Shown: positions 25,734-35,690, counted from the first letter of the stretch. The stretch is DNA of 64,000 bases from Rhodoplanes sp963840055 (GCA_963840055.1 CAWIXM010000021.1:181435-245434); one strand, 5' to 3'. The notes: generated by a model not told the origin, from the letters alone. Translations and numbers: made by a program.

Positions 25734-25790
25734 GTGCTCCTGCCCCGCCAGCCAGCGAAGTTGGCAAAGGGGTGCCAAAGACAGGAGCAC
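25734..25790. repeat. Inverted repeat upstream of the IS110 transposase
   Basis: GTGCTCCTG (25734-25742) pairs with CAGGAGCAC (25782-25790) across about 39 bases, just before the transposase ATG. IS110-group elements encode a structured guide ('bridge') RNA in a non-coding end, so this could be part of one; that is inference. Confidence 0.55.
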
Positions 25791-25793
25791 GCC

Positions 25794-26858
25794 ATGTCTC
25801 AGAAGCTCAACAGCGCGATTGCCGTGATTGGCGTCGATATCGGTAAGAACTCGTTCCACCTCGTAGGCCTGGATGAGCGCGGCGCGATCGTGATGCGGCA
25901 GAAGTGGTCACGTGGCCAGGTGGAAGCGCGCTTCGCCAACATGCCGCCGTGCCTGATCGGCATGGAGGCATGCGTCGGTGCACATCATCTCAGCCGTAAA
26001 CTAAAGGAACTCGGCCACGATGCGCGGCTGATGCCGGCAAAGTATGTGCGGCCCTACTCGAAAGGACAGAAGAACGACTTCCGCGACGCCGAAGCGATCG
26101 CTGAGGCAGTTCAACGCCCGACGATGAAGTTTGTCGCAACAAAGACCGCAGAACAGCTCGACCTGCAGGCGCTGCACCGCGTGCGCGAGCGGTTGGTTAG
26201 CCAGCGCACCGGCATCATCAACCAGATTCGCGCTTTCCTCCTGGAACGCGGCATTGCCGTCCGCCAGGGCCTGCGTTTCCTGCGGACCGAGCTTCCGCGC
26301 ATTCTCGCTACGCGCTCCGACGTCCTATCGCCGCGCATGGTGCACTTCATCGAGGAGCTGTCAGGGGATTGGCGCCGGCTGGACGAGCGCATCAAGGGAC
26401 TGTCCTCCGAAATTGAAACGCTGGCCCATCAAGACACGGCCTGTGAGCGGCTCATAACGGTGCCCGGCATCGGACCGATCATCTCAAGCGCGATGGTGGC
26501 CGCGATCGACACTGGAGATGTGTTCTCAAAAGGTCGCGACTTCGCCGCCTGGCTGGGGCTCGTCCCGAAGCAAATCTCGACCGGGGACCGCACGATCCTC
26601 GGCAAGATATCGAAGCGCGGCAATCGTTACCTACGTGTCCTGTTCGTACAGGCTGCCTGGGTCGTGCTGATCAGGCCGAAAAGCTGGGAACGCTACGGGC
26701 TCAAGCCCTGGATCGAAGCCGCCAAGAAGCGACTGCACCACAACGTGCTGGCGATCGCGCTCGCCAACAAACTTGCCCGCATCGCCTGGGCCGTTCTCAA
26801 CAAGGAGCGCAACTTCCAATGCATCAGCAGGAATGCGATAGCACCCCGACCGATTTGA
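25794..26858 (+). CDS. IS110-family transposase (DEDD recombinase)
   Basis: The 354-residue protein has the N-terminal RuvC-like DEDD domain (IGVDIGKNSFHLVGLDERG with the first Asp, IGMEACVGAHHLSRKL with the Glu, NDFRDAEAIAEAVQRP with the final Asp pair) and the C-terminal transposase_20 region (LITVPGIGPIISSAMVAAID, GDVFSKGRDFAAWLGLVPKQ) with its serine-containing segment. An AGGAGCACGCC stretch precedes the ATG. The frame is intact. IS110 elements lack terminal repeats and integrate by guide-RNA-directed recombination, so the outer ends are hard to place. Confidence 0.95.
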   Translation: MSQKLNSAIAVIGVDIGKNSFHLVGLDERGAIVMRQKWSRGQVEARFANMPPCLIGMEACVGAHHLSRKLKELGHDARLMPAKYVRPYSKGQKNDFRDAEAIAEAVQRPTMKFVATKTAEQLDLQALHRVRERLVSQRTGIINQIRAFLLERGIAVRQGLRFLRTELPRILATRSDVLSPRMVHFIEELSGDWRRLDERIKGLSSEIETLAHQDTACERLITVPGIGPIISSAMVAAIDTGDVFSKGRDFAAWLGLVPKQISTGDRTILGKISKRGNRYLRVLFVQAAWVVLIRPKSWERYGLKPWIEAAKKRLHHNVLAIALANKLARIAWAVLNKERNFQCISRNAIAPRPI

Positions 26859-27244
26859 GTGTCGCTCCGTGCGCGGGCCCGTCAAGGCTGGCCTGACAAC
26901 GCCGAAGTTATCGGCAAGCAAAGCGCGCCGGCCAGCCTTGACTGTCCCTTGCGCGCGGCGCTTGGAGACGAGCATCGGCCGGGGTCTGCGAGAGGATGAG
27001 ACGAAATGGAGGATCGGTCTTCCCGGCGCACGCGAACACTGGTGACCCGAATGGCCCGGTCGAGGCCTGTCCGGTAATGAGATCGCACGCGCGCTGATAT
27101 CCATGATGGCCGGGAGCATAACGCGCTCCAAGCAGAGGCCGGATACATTGATGCAAGACCACAAACCGCCAGATCAACGAAACCTCTTGCGACGCACGGC
27201 CGGACCATACATTCGGGTCATTGCCGCTCCGCGGCTGATCTTGA
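26859..27244. other. Probable IS110 non-coding end with a perfect inverted repeat
   Basis: Directly after the transposase stop, GTCAAGGCTGGCC (26881-26893) pairs perfectly with GGCCAGCCTTGAC (26930-26942) across a 36-base loop. No convincing gene is present up to 27244. The stretch may be the right non-coding end of the IS110 element, possibly transcribed as structured RNA. Confidence 0.5.
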
Positions 27245-27527
27245 TCAGTAAGCGGACACTGAAGTCCCACCCAAAAACAAAAATAGGCCCCGCCCGGTTG
27301 GAGCCGGAGCGGAGCCGCCGGTCAGGACGACGCGAACTTGGCCGTCGGCGCTGAAGCTGAAGTCCATTGGCATTTGCGAGTTCGGCAATCCGGTGGAGAT
27401 CAGCGACCAGCCCCTCGGGATAGTTCTCTTCAGGACCGGCGAAGAAGTTCTGCACGCGCCGCCTGGTCTGGTCGGGATCGTCGCCGAAATTGCTGAGATC
27501 CAGGCCCCCAGGCGGTTGCCGAAGCAC
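27245..27527 (-). pseudogene. Hypothetical gene remnant, frameshifted
   Basis: It starts MLRQPPGGLDLSNFGDDPDQ, then TRRRVQNFFAGPEENYPEGL and VADLHRIAELANA. After this, protein-like sequence continues only in another frame (MPMDFSFSADGQVRVVLTGG) to a stop at 27245. I do not recognise the family. The lesion is near 27370. Confidence 0.4.
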
Positions 27528-27543
27528 CCTTAGTTAAAGTCTG

Positions 27544-27936
27544 TTAGGCCTTCAGTTCCTCCGGCACCTTCCCGCCATTCTCGGCGAGCTTCCGCATCAC
27601 CTGCTTGTGCAACCACACATTCATCGACGCCGAGTCGTTCATGTCGCCTGAGTACTGCAGCTCCTGGGCAAGTTCCTTGCGCGCCGACAGGCTGCTGTCG
27701 AGGTCGAGAAGTTTCATCAGATCGACAATCGACTTGCGCCAGTCCAGCTTCTCTTTCTTTTCCGCGGCAAGCTTGGTGAGGATGCCCGCGACGTCGACTT
27801 CCGTAATCGAGCCCGCCGGTGCCGAAACCGGCGTAGCCGAGGTGGTTTTGGCCCCAGGCGCAGTCGCAGCCGGAGCGGCGCCCGCCGCCTCCGCCTTCCC
27901 AAAAATGGATGACATCATCTTGCCGAAAATGCTCAT
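27544..27936 (-). CDS. DUF3597 family protein
   Basis: This 130-residue protein starts MSIFGKMMSSIFGKAEAAGA, the DUF3597 hallmark, followed by an alanine/proline/threonine-rich linker (to about residue 45) and a helical C-terminal domain containing EKLDWRKSIVDLMKLLDLDS and YSGDMNDSASMNVWLHKQVM. The C-terminal domain resembles a small helical peptidoglycan- or phage-associated module; its role is unknown. The length is normal and the frame intact. The same-strand gene at 28154-28651 lies about 220 bp upstream. Confidence 0.9.
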   Translation of the reverse strand: MSIFGKMMSSIFGKAEAAGAAPAATAPGAKTTSATPVSAPAGSITEVDVAGILTKLAAEKKEKLDWRKSIVDLMKLLDLDSSLSARKELAQELQYSGDMNDSASMNVWLHKQVMRKLAENGGKVPEELKA

Positions 27937-28153
27937 GGTTTGCTCCTCACTATGATGACTGTAGTTGACATCGCTCGTGACGCCTCAAAGTTGCGGGACG
28001 TTGCGTGTCGCAGCTCGCTTGCGCCGAGACCGAACTTGCTGCCGATCTCAGCGATCAGGAAACGAGCATTCCTTCTCCGAAAGCGAAGCCGTAAACTTCA
28101 AACTCAGTCTCTCCGAATCGACTGCATCCTGATCGCCGAGCAATCTGGAGCGA

Positions 28154-28651
28154 TCATCCCACTCCGAGCGCCTTGGCCACATCCGCAATGGAAGCCTTCT
28201 CCGCATCGGTGACCGTAACGCCGCCAAAACCGAGAATACCGCCCTCAGATGCCGCTTGTGCTACCCGCTCAGCGACCCGCTTGAGCCAAGCTTTGAAAGC
28301 CGCCGCATCTTCGGGGGCTTTGGTATCGAGAATCTGCCCCACCTGCGTCAGCGTCGCGATGATCTGCTGCCGCATCTCAGCAGGCGATTTGCCTGTGAGA
28401 TCGGCCCTCACCCCGTCACGGGCGGCACTCCGGCCAGCCGACGTTTCCATCTCCGCCACCAGAGCCTTTGCCAACTCGCTCGCCCCAGGGTCTCGCTTGA
28501 CGTCCAATAACGCCTGGCCGCTCGCCATGCCTTCTTGCAGCATTCCCCAAAGTCCACTCGGCTCCGCCAGTGTTACCGCCATGCCCGCCAGCATCGGACT
28601 CGCCAAGATCGTCTTCCATTCGTCCGCCGTGAAGTCGGTTTTCTGAGCCAT
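28154..28651 (-). CDS. Conserved hypothetical protein
   Basis: This 165-residue, mostly helical protein begins MAQKTDFTADEWKTILASPM, then LAGMAVTLAEPSGLWGMLQE, and ends DAEKASIADVAKALGV. It resembles short alphaproteobacterial cytoplasmic proteins annotated as hypothetical. There is no signal peptide, membrane helix or catalytic motif. It lies upstream of DUF3597 and downstream of the sensor kinase, all on the same strand, so a shared stress-response role is possible but unproven. Confidence 0.7.
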   Translation of the reverse strand: MAQKTDFTADEWKTILASPMLAGMAVTLAEPSGLWGMLQEGMASGQALLDVKRDPGASELAKALVAEMETSAGRSAARDGVRADLTGKSPAEMRQQIIATLTQVGQILDTKAPEDAAAFKAWLKRVAERVAQAASEGGILGFGGVTVTDAEKASIADVAKALGVG

Positions 28652-28732
28652 CCTGTCCTCCCTGACTGCTTACGCTAAGCGAGCGGGTTTGGGTCGAAAC
28701 GCTGCAAAATCAATTACCCCCCGGCAAGTAGC

Positions 28733-29782
28733 CTACGAAACCGCCTCAGTTGGTTGCTGTATCACCCAGCCAATTTTGTCGAGCGGCACTTCCATCGAGA
28801 ATTCCAGTCCCGAGGGCGCATATTCGATCTGGTACTTGCCGATGCGCCGCATCGTGCTCTCAATGATCTTGCGCCCATAGCCGGTAACGCTCGGTGGAAC
28901 CACAGTCGGCCCGCCCGTTTCCTGCCAGGAAAGACTGAACATGCCGGGATGGTCGTCTCCACCCACGCTCCAGCGCACATCGACACGACCGGCAGGAACC
29001 GATAGTGCACCGCACTTGACGGCGTTTGTAGTCAACTCGTGCACAATCATCGCGAAGCTTTGCGCCGCCCTTTCTCGTACCATCACATCAGTTCCGGCGA
29101 GGTTGATACGGTCGGCAAAGGTCGATGTCTCGGCAGCGACAAGCTGCCGGAGCGGCGCGGCGCGCCACTCCTGCTCAGTCATCAGCGTATACGTGCGGCC
29201 GAGCGAGTGTAGCCGCTCAATAAAGACCTCGCGGGCGTCTTCAAGCGAGCGATCTCCCCGCAGGCTATGCAGAGCCACCGATTGAACGACGGCGAACAGA
29301 TTCTGAATGCGATGGTTAAGCTCGCCGATCAGCAGCCTCTGCTCTTCGAGGCGTTTGCGCTCGCTGATATCGACCATAATGGTAAGCACGTAATACCGCC
29401 CCTCGCGCCGGATCGGCTTGAGCCCGATCTCGACCGGGATCTCGGTGCCATCCCGGCGCCGGGCGCAGAGGTCGTGACCTGCCCCTATCGGCTGCTCGCG
29501 CGGGCCGGCCGCAAAAACCCGGCGCAAATTCCCATGTTTGATGCGCGACCGCTCGGGAAGCAGCATTTCGACAGATTGGCCAAGCAGCTCGTCGCGATCA
29601 AAGCCGAGCATCTGCTCCACATAATCGTTCACTGAAATGATGTGCGCCCCAGCGTCGACCACGACCAAACCGATTGGCAACGATTCCAGCAAGAAGAAAT
29701 CAGGAAACAAGGCTTTTGCAGTGTCCAGGAAAGTACTCCCGGTGCAGTCGTCCATGGCATATTCACCCATCGCTTCTTGCAT
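28733..29782 (-). CDS. PAS-domain HWE/HisKA_2-type sensor histidine kinase
   Basis: The 349-residue protein has a PAS domain (about residues 30-145: LESLPIGLVVVDAGAHIISV, QMLGFDRDELLGQSVEMLLP) with a C-terminal PAC-like part (YYVLTIMVDISERKRLEEQR). The phospho-acceptor helix is LIGELNHRIQNLFAVVQSVA, with His in the ELNHR box. The ATP-binding domain carries the N box VHELTTNAVKCGAL and GYGRKIIESTMRRIG. This is the HWE/HisKA_2 class common in Rhizobiales, often in light or general-stress signalling. No membrane helix is present, so it is cytoplasmic. No response regulator lies next to it. Confidence 0.93.
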   Translation of the reverse strand: MQEAMGEYAMDDCTGSTFLDTAKALFPDFFLLESLPIGLVVVDAGAHIISVNDYVEQMLGFDRDELLGQSVEMLLPERSRIKHGNLRRVFAAGPREQPIGAGHDLCARRRDGTEIPVEIGLKPIRREGRYYVLTIMVDISERKRLEEQRLLIGELNHRIQNLFAVVQSVALHSLRGDRSLEDAREVFIERLHSLGRTYTLMTEQEWRAAPLRQLVAAETSTFADRINLAGTDVMVRERAAQSFAMIVHELTTNAVKCGALSVPAGRVDVRWSVGGDDHPGMFSLSWQETGGPTVVPPSVTGYGRKIIESTMRRIGKYQIEYAPSGLEFSMEVPLDKIGWVIQQPTEAVS

Positions 29783-29915
29783 AGGCTCTAATGGATAACC
29801 TCATGAGTGGGGCGTCCCGCGTGAAATGCGCAACACCACGCGGGCGCCCCACTCAGCGCCGGTCTGCCACACCTCTCCGCATATGACTCCCGGCACCGGT
29901 TTTGTGCTCATCCTG

Positions 29916-32900
29916 CTAACGCCAGCGCCCCCAGGAGGAGGTCTGCCCATATTGACCCTGCCAGTTCCATTGGGATCGCCCGTATTGGCCCTGCCAATTC
30001 CATTGTGATCGCCAGGGATCATTCCACGAAGAAGCGCTGCGAGCAGAAGGGCTAGCGCGGTCGGCGCGAGCAGAGTTCACTTGATCGCCGTCGCGCTTTG
30101 TTTTTGTGCGTCCGTACTTACTAGATCGCGCCTTGCGATCCTTTCTAGCATCGTCGGACTGCGCTCTGGCTCGCTTGGCTCTCCGGGTACGCCTGACTTC
30201 AGGCTCGTCGTCGGGGTCGGCCTGTGCTTTGACGCCTGTCAACCTCTCAGAGTTATCTGCCTCCTCTTTGCTGTCAGCAGCGCCGGCTTCCAAGCGCGCA
30301 TAATTTTTCAATAAACGGTCGCTCTCGCTGCCTTTGCCCGACAACAGCGCGTTCTCGGTGTCAATTACCTTGCCTTTGGCGTTGACCCGAAAGCATTCAG
30401 AGAATGCTTGGCCACGACCAATCGATTTGCACGCGAGCCGGCGTTTGGCTTCTGGCGACGGCGGAGCAAGCACCGTTCTCGGTGCAACATTGCTCCACAC
30501 TGCATTGATGATCGGCTCGAAGATCGGAACAGCGACAGCGCGCCCGTCGAGCCGCCGCCCAGCGTCCGGCGCTTGCCGTCGGCATTATCGTAGCCGATCC
30601 AGACCGCGATGGTCACGTCGTTGGTGAACCCCACAAACCAAGCATCATTCTCATCATCAGAGGTCCCGGTCTTGCCCGCGACATAAGGGGCCAAACCCGA
30701 GATCGTTCGCGCCGTTCCGCGGGCCAGCACACCCTGCAGCATGGTCTTGAGCTGATAGAATGCGGCGCGGTCGACCGAATTGATCGGTGATGCTTTTTGC
30801 TGATGGCGATAAATTAGCTGGCCGTCGCGCTCGACCGACTCCACGACATGGGGTACCGGCCGCAACCCTTCATTGGCAATCGTCGCATAAAACGCCGCGA
30901 GATCGATCGGCCGTACCGGTTGAGCGCCGAGCACGAAGGGATAGTACCGCACGCATTCCCGGTAAATCTGCGCTTCCAGCGCCAAATCACAAAGACGATT
31001 GAGACTGGCTTCTGGGCTTCTTTTCGATGCCTCCGGTGAGCAGATGAACGGTCGCGAGATTGCGCGAGTTTTCGAGCGCGCTGCGCAAGGTCAGGACGCC
31101 GCGGGAGCGGCCGTCGTAGTTCTTGGGCGTCCAGTAGTCCCCTGCGCTGGCGCGCTTTCTGCCAAGGGGCGGCAGGGTGATGGGCTCATCCATAACCAGC
31201 GTATTGGGCTGCACGCCCCTGCCAAGGGCGGCAAGATAGCTCAGCGGCTTGATAGTAGAGCCCGGCTGCCGCGCGGCCTGAGTTACACGGTTGAGCTGGC
31301 TCAGGGGATAGGAGAAGCCGCCGGTCATCGCAAGAATGCGGCCAGTCTTGTTCTCCAAAACCACTGCCGCTCCTTGCACCGTAGGACGTACGCGCAACTC
31401 GGCGCGAGCCCACCTCCTACCCTTGCTTTCGATGACGCGCACCAGTACCACATCATAGAGCGCGAGCTTATGCTTCGTGGTGGCGTCGATACCGAGCGGC
31501 AGAACGCGACCATCGGTCAATCCGACGCGCCAGGTCTCCCCATGCTTGCCGCCGGTGTTATCCAAAACGACTGCTGGTTCCCAATGCACGTCATATAGCG
31601 GCAGCCGCGCATTCCCGAGTGCCCGCTGCCACGCGGGATGTCCGTCGCCGGTCTTCTGACCCGTTTTGGCACGCTCAATCGCCTTCGCCAAGTTGGCCTC
31701 AGGGGCTTTGAACTGCGCACGGCCGCTATTGCGCTCGTAGCGCGAGAGACCCTCTTGCAGGGCCTCTTCCACTGCTGTTTGAAGTTTCTGATTGATCGTC
31801 GTACGCACCGTGTAAGCCCCCGTCGAAAGGGCTTCGATGCCTGCTGACTTGGCTTCGCGGACAACCTGATCAACGAAGTAATAGCCGATGTCGCGCCGTG
31901 ACCGCTGATAAGCGACGAGCCTCGGCAATGTCGGCAATCCTCGACCGGACTGCGCGATTGGCAGCAGCCGATCGTCTTCCAGACGTTTCAAAACGTATGC
32001 AAGTCGTTTCTGCGCCCGCCGGGGGTGCCGATCCGGGCTGAAATAGTTCGGTCCCTTCACCAAGCCGGCCAGGAGCGCCCCTTCCTTGAGCGCCAGCTCC
32101 TTTGCTGTCTTATTGAAATAGGCGCGCGCCGCCATTTCGATGCCCCAGGAGGCGCGACCAAAATAGATTGCGTTGAGGTAGAGTTCGAGAATTTCCGCCT
32201 TGCTCAGCGTCTGCTCGACGCGCGCCGTCAAAATGATCTCACGAATCTTCCTCTTGTAGGTCCGATCGCTACCCACCAGGAGGTTCTTCACGACCTGCTG
32301 GGTTATGGTCGAGCCGCCCTGTAGCCTCCCATTACCGGCAAGGTTGCTTACGAAGGCGCGGATGAGGCCACGCTCATCGATCCCCCTGTGCTCATAGAAG
32401 TTGCGGTCTTCGGCAGCGATGAAAGCCGACTGCACATGCTTCGGGATGTCGGCGAGAGGGACCCATTTGCGACGTCGGCCCCTGCCGGACACTTCCGCAA
32501 AGGCCCGACTGGCCCCGTCAAGCAGGGCGCTCGTGCCGGGGAGCGTCGTACCTTTCAGCTTGCTGTGATCAGGGAGCTCGGCAGTAGCTTTGTTGTAGGA
32601 ATCGATGACATCGCCAAGATCAAGCGCTGGTGCGACGACCTTCTGGTCCGTGCAAAACCGCCGATAGGCCGTTTGCAGGTCGACAAAATTGATCCCACGA
32701 AACGCTTTGCTCTTCTGAGTAATCGCCTGCGAATTGTCGAGCGCGATTGTAATGAGTTCATCGAGATTAATGTGCTCGATATCGAAGACCTTCTTGATGT
32801 GTGTACAGCCGTCTCGCAAAAGACGCGTCACTTGCTCCTGGTCTTGCGTGCGGTCGAATTGGGTTCTCACAGCATCCGACGCGGTCGTCACCTGACTGAT

Positions 32901-32942
32901 CGCCAGCGCCATCGCGAAGATTTTTACGAGTAGAGATTCCAT
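29916..32942 (-). pseudogene. Class A penicillin-binding protein (PBP1A-like), two frameshifts
   Basis: Beginning at MESLLVKIFAMALAISQVTT (32942), the first frame carries the GT51 transglycosylase: VQSAFIAAEDRNFYEHRGID (catalytic Glu), GGSTITQQVVKNLL and RKIREIILTARVEQ. It also carries the transpeptidase motifs STIK (QPGSTIKPLSYLA) and SRN (ENSRNLATVHLLTGG). Near 30995 one extra base breaks the frame; the next part (LALEAQIYRECVRYYPFVLG, VAGKTGTSDDENDAWF with KTG) is in a second frame. Near 30540 a further indel moves the C-terminal tail into a third frame. The tail is basic and ends in an imperfect RSQWNWQGQYG repeat. Intact, it would be a bifunctional peptidoglycan synthase. A sequencing error cannot be excluded. 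Confidence 0.85.
29946..30011. repeat. 33-bp tandem repeat in the PBP tail
   Basis: Two 33-bp units (29946-29978 and 29979-30011) differ at four positions and encode the peptide RSQWNWQGQYG twice at the C-terminus of the PBP1A-like protein. Confidence 0.8.
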
Positions 32943-33685
32943 AAACCGCCCCAGCGTTACAAAGTTAAGAAATTCCCCTTGCGGGTGGCATTCGAACTCT
33001 TGCGGAAGGCGGAGAGCCATCCCGCGCGTATCACGGGAGCTCCGCCAGAGCTGGAAGCCGACCCGCATCCATTTGTCGACCGTAACTGTCCATGCAGCTG
33101 CGATCGGCTTGAAGACTTCTTCCGCCGACAAGCCGCATCGCTCAGCGTCTTGATGATATCGACCCGAGAGCGGCACCAAGGTGATCCGGCGACACCGGGC
33201 CGTTCAGTCCGATCAGCGAACCGATCGTCTTTCCTTGCGGTTTCGTCAGAATCGCTCGAGCAGACCACTCAAGCCCTCAAGGGGCCACGCTGGCTGCTGT
33301 CAACGCCTCGCTCACCAGTAAATTCAAGGATAGGTAAACTATCATAAGTCTACAAACAATCAAAAGCCTCCTTGAGTCCAATCACAACCTGCTGAACTTG
33401 CGTCGTAATTTTGCGATGCGCTTAGCCTGATTTTACGGTCCGACTAGCTATAAAGGGTTATGTCTCGAGTTATCTTCTATCACCACGGCAACCGGAATTG
33501 CCGTCGCCCAGAAGACAAGAGCCCAGATCCAGGCGCGTGTCGACCAGCTCTAACGCTTCATCATCTTCGTAGCTCTAGAGTAATCAATCCCGGCTATAGG
33601 GCTCCTGCTATCACAGAATGTTCATTAACAACCAAGAAGGGATATGCGACGCTTGATCGATAATTCTCTTTGACCGGAGGAAGTG
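32943..33685. other. Divergent intergenic region
   Basis: About 740 bp separate the PBP-like gene (leftward) from the DUF533 gene (rightward). The PBP frame stays open on the minus strand to 33179, reading EEVFKPIAAAWTVTVDKWMR, which looks partly protein-like and may be a remnant of another gene. From 33300 to 33660 the DNA is AT-richer and probably holds the promoters; I see no gene. Confidence 0.45.
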
Positions 33686-33714
33686 ATGAATCTTGGCGAC
33701 GTCGTGGGAAGCTA

Positions 33715-34485
33715 ATGCGCGAAGGGCTCTCGCCGCAAACCCGCTCCCGCATTGAACATGCCGCGGGCGGGAATGCTCTGGGCGGTGCGGATAGTTCCGG
33801 CGGTCTCGGGCAAATCATCGGCAGCATGCTCGGCGGTCAAGCAGGCGGCCAAGGATCGGGCGGCCTCGGAGGTTTGCTCGGAGGTCTTGGCAGTTTGCTT
33901 GGTCGCCAGAATGCTGGCGGCATGAGCCGCGGCCAGGCCGGCGGAATTGGTGACTTGGTCGGATCGTTGTTGGGCGGCGGCGGGGGCAAGGGCGCGGTCG
34001 GCGGCAGCGCCATGGCCTTGTTGGGAACGCTAGCGTTATCCGTGTTGAAGAATTGGCAGGCGCCGGCAGGGAGCTCGCAAGTTGGTCAGGCTGCGCCCGT
34101 ATCGGAGGAGGAGATGCGCCAGATTGCGGCTCCAGAAACTGCGGAATTGTGTCTCCGGGGCATGATCGAGGCGGCGAAAGCAGACGGCGAGATATCGCAG
34201 GATGAAGTTCAACTTATTGTCGGGAAACTGCAGGAAGGCGGCATCACGGCAGAGGAAAAGCAGTTCGTTGAACGGGAAATGCGCAAGCCGCAAGACGTGG
34301 CTGGGCTCGTGAGCGCCATTCCGAATAAGCAGGTCGGGGTTCAGGTCTATGCCGCAGCACTCATGGCTATTTCAGTGGACACGCCGGCCGAGCGAAATTT
34401 CCTTCAACGGCTGGCGAGTGGGGTAGGCCTTGATCATGAAGCCGTCGCCCGGCTTCACCAAATGGTCGGCGCGCCTGCCGTTTGA
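33715..34485 (+). CDS. DUF533 (TerB-like) protein, start region frameshifted
   Basis: The glycine-rich, low-complexity N-terminal half (GGQAGGQGSGGLGGLLGGLG and similar) is followed by a TerB-like helical domain with EEEMRQIAAPETAELCLRGM, then EAAKADGEISQDEVQLIVGK. This is the organisation of DUF533 inner-membrane-associated proteins. A strong GGAGGA site precedes a different ATG at 33686, which reads MNLGDVVGS and stops. One base lost in GGGAAGC would join it to KLMREGLSPQTRSR. As read, translation must start at 33715, without a good ribosome-binding site. Confidence 0.75.
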   Translation: MREGLSPQTRSRIEHAAGGNALGGADSSGGLGQIIGSMLGGQAGGQGSGGLGGLLGGLGSLLGRQNAGGMSRGQAGGIGDLVGSLLGGGGGKGAVGGSAMALLGTLALSVLKNWQAPAGSSQVGQAAPVSEEEMRQIAAPETAELCLRGMIEAAKADGEISQDEVQLIVGKLQEGGITAEEKQFVEREMRKPQDVAGLVSAIPNKQVGVQVYAAALMAISVDTPAERNFLQRLASGVGLDHEAVARLHQMVGAPAV

Positions 34486-34734
34486 CTTGAAGGCAATGCC
34501 TGCGAACGGTCATCAGGCGACATAACAGCGCTCTAAAGGCGTTGCTATCGTGTGCGCGTCGCGTCGGCGATCACCCAGCGGCGGGTATTCCCGCAACTCG
34601 AACAGCCAACTTGCTCGATCAAGCGACATCCGGCTGTTCGACGTTGGTAATGTAAAAGATATATCGTCTATAAGAGGCGGCTGCGATCGCACTGGCAACA
34701 AATGATCGTCCTTGTCACATTGGTTCGGAAGGGC

Positions 34735-35643
34735 TCAAAAACGAGTACTCTTAAAGGAGATAGTGATGAGTGATGTCGTCGTCCTTTCCCCCATGCAATA
34801 CCTCGACAAGGCTGTTGGGGCCTTGCGCGACATCGGCTTAATGCCGGCCAAACTCGAGCCCGCACCGATCAATGCTCTGCTGGAGAAGATCTCCGATCTT
34901 GACCCGGAAAAGATCCAGATTATCGCGCGGACGCTGGGGCAAGCCTCCGTTTTCAACGAGGTCGTACGCCACATATGAGTGATGACACTCGGCTCGAACG
35001 GATTAGTCGCCGCGGTGCATCCCTTGTGCACCGAGAGCACATACGGGCGGTCGGCAGCGTAACCTGCGAGCGCCAACTCGCCAGTGTTCACGGCCGCTAG
35101 CAGCCCGGCGCTATCTACTGCCTGAACCGGGATAGGCTTAACCTTGAGTGCGTCACGTAACGTCAGGATAGCCCAATCATGTTCGACCATCTTGGGGTCG
35201 AAGAAGTCATAGCGAGGGCGATCTTCAAGCTTGTACTTGAACTGCGGCGACGTGAGAAAACTCTCGGCCAGCGAATGACCAAGGAATTTGTCGCGTGCTT
35301 GGCCGACGACGAAGTGTATCGAACTCGGCTTCACCCAATCGTTGGTGCGCGTGTCGAAGAGGCAGTGCGCCGCGGTGAGGACGCGGCGCGGCCCAATCAA
35401 GGTGCCGGTACACAGCCCCCGAGCTGTTCCTGCGACGACATTAACGCGGCCAATCGCGGACCACGGCCATTTGTCGGATGAAACTCGGACGCGGTGATCC
35501 TTGGCGCCAAGAATACCGGCCGGATGGTCAGTGGGGGACGCAGGCTGCGCAAGGGCGGCATGGCGTTCAGACACAACGGCCGAAATTGCCGTGACGATTA
35601 TCAATGCGCTCGAGACGAAGAGCACGACACGCGTTTCTCGCAT
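34735..35643 (-). pseudogene. Trypsin-like secreted serine protease, C-terminally truncated
   Basis: The gene begins within a TLGNM repeat (MRETRVVLFVSSALIIVTAI gives a signal peptide). The S1 fold is clear: LCTGTLIGPRRVLTAAHCLF with the catalytic His and EHDWAILTLRD with the catalytic Asp. After LALAGYAADRPYVLSVHKGC (about 35010) the expected GDSGSP segment with the active-site serine is absent, and the frame runs antisense through the neighbouring gene fragment to 34735. The product would be catalytically dead. Confidence 0.85.
34766..34978 (+). CDS. N-terminal fragment of an unidentified protein
   Basis: From ATG 34766, with an AAAGGAGA site 8 bases upstream, 70 residues read MSDVVVLSPMQYLDKAVGAL, then EKISDLDPEKIQIIARTLGQ and ASVFNEVVRHI, then a stop. 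The sequence looks like the start of a larger helical protein of the type found beside DUF533/TerB genes. The stop coincides with the junction to a truncated protease gene on the opposite strand, so the rest has been deleted. The family assignment is uncertain. Confidence 0.55.
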   Translation: MSDVVVLSPMQYLDKAVGALRDIGLMPAKLEPAPINALLEKISDLDPEKIQIIARTLGQASVFNEVVRHI

Positions 35644-35684
35644 GTTGCCAAGCGTCATCGGGGGCCAGGAGGGGAAGGCATGAC
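35637..35684 (-). repeat. Dispersed 'TLGNM' repeat, partial copy
   Basis: The minus strand reads GCCTTCCCCTCCTGGC followed by CCCCGATGACGCTTGGCAAC and ATGCG. It supplies the start region of the protease gene. Confidence 0.75.
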
Positions 35685-35690
35685 AAATCA

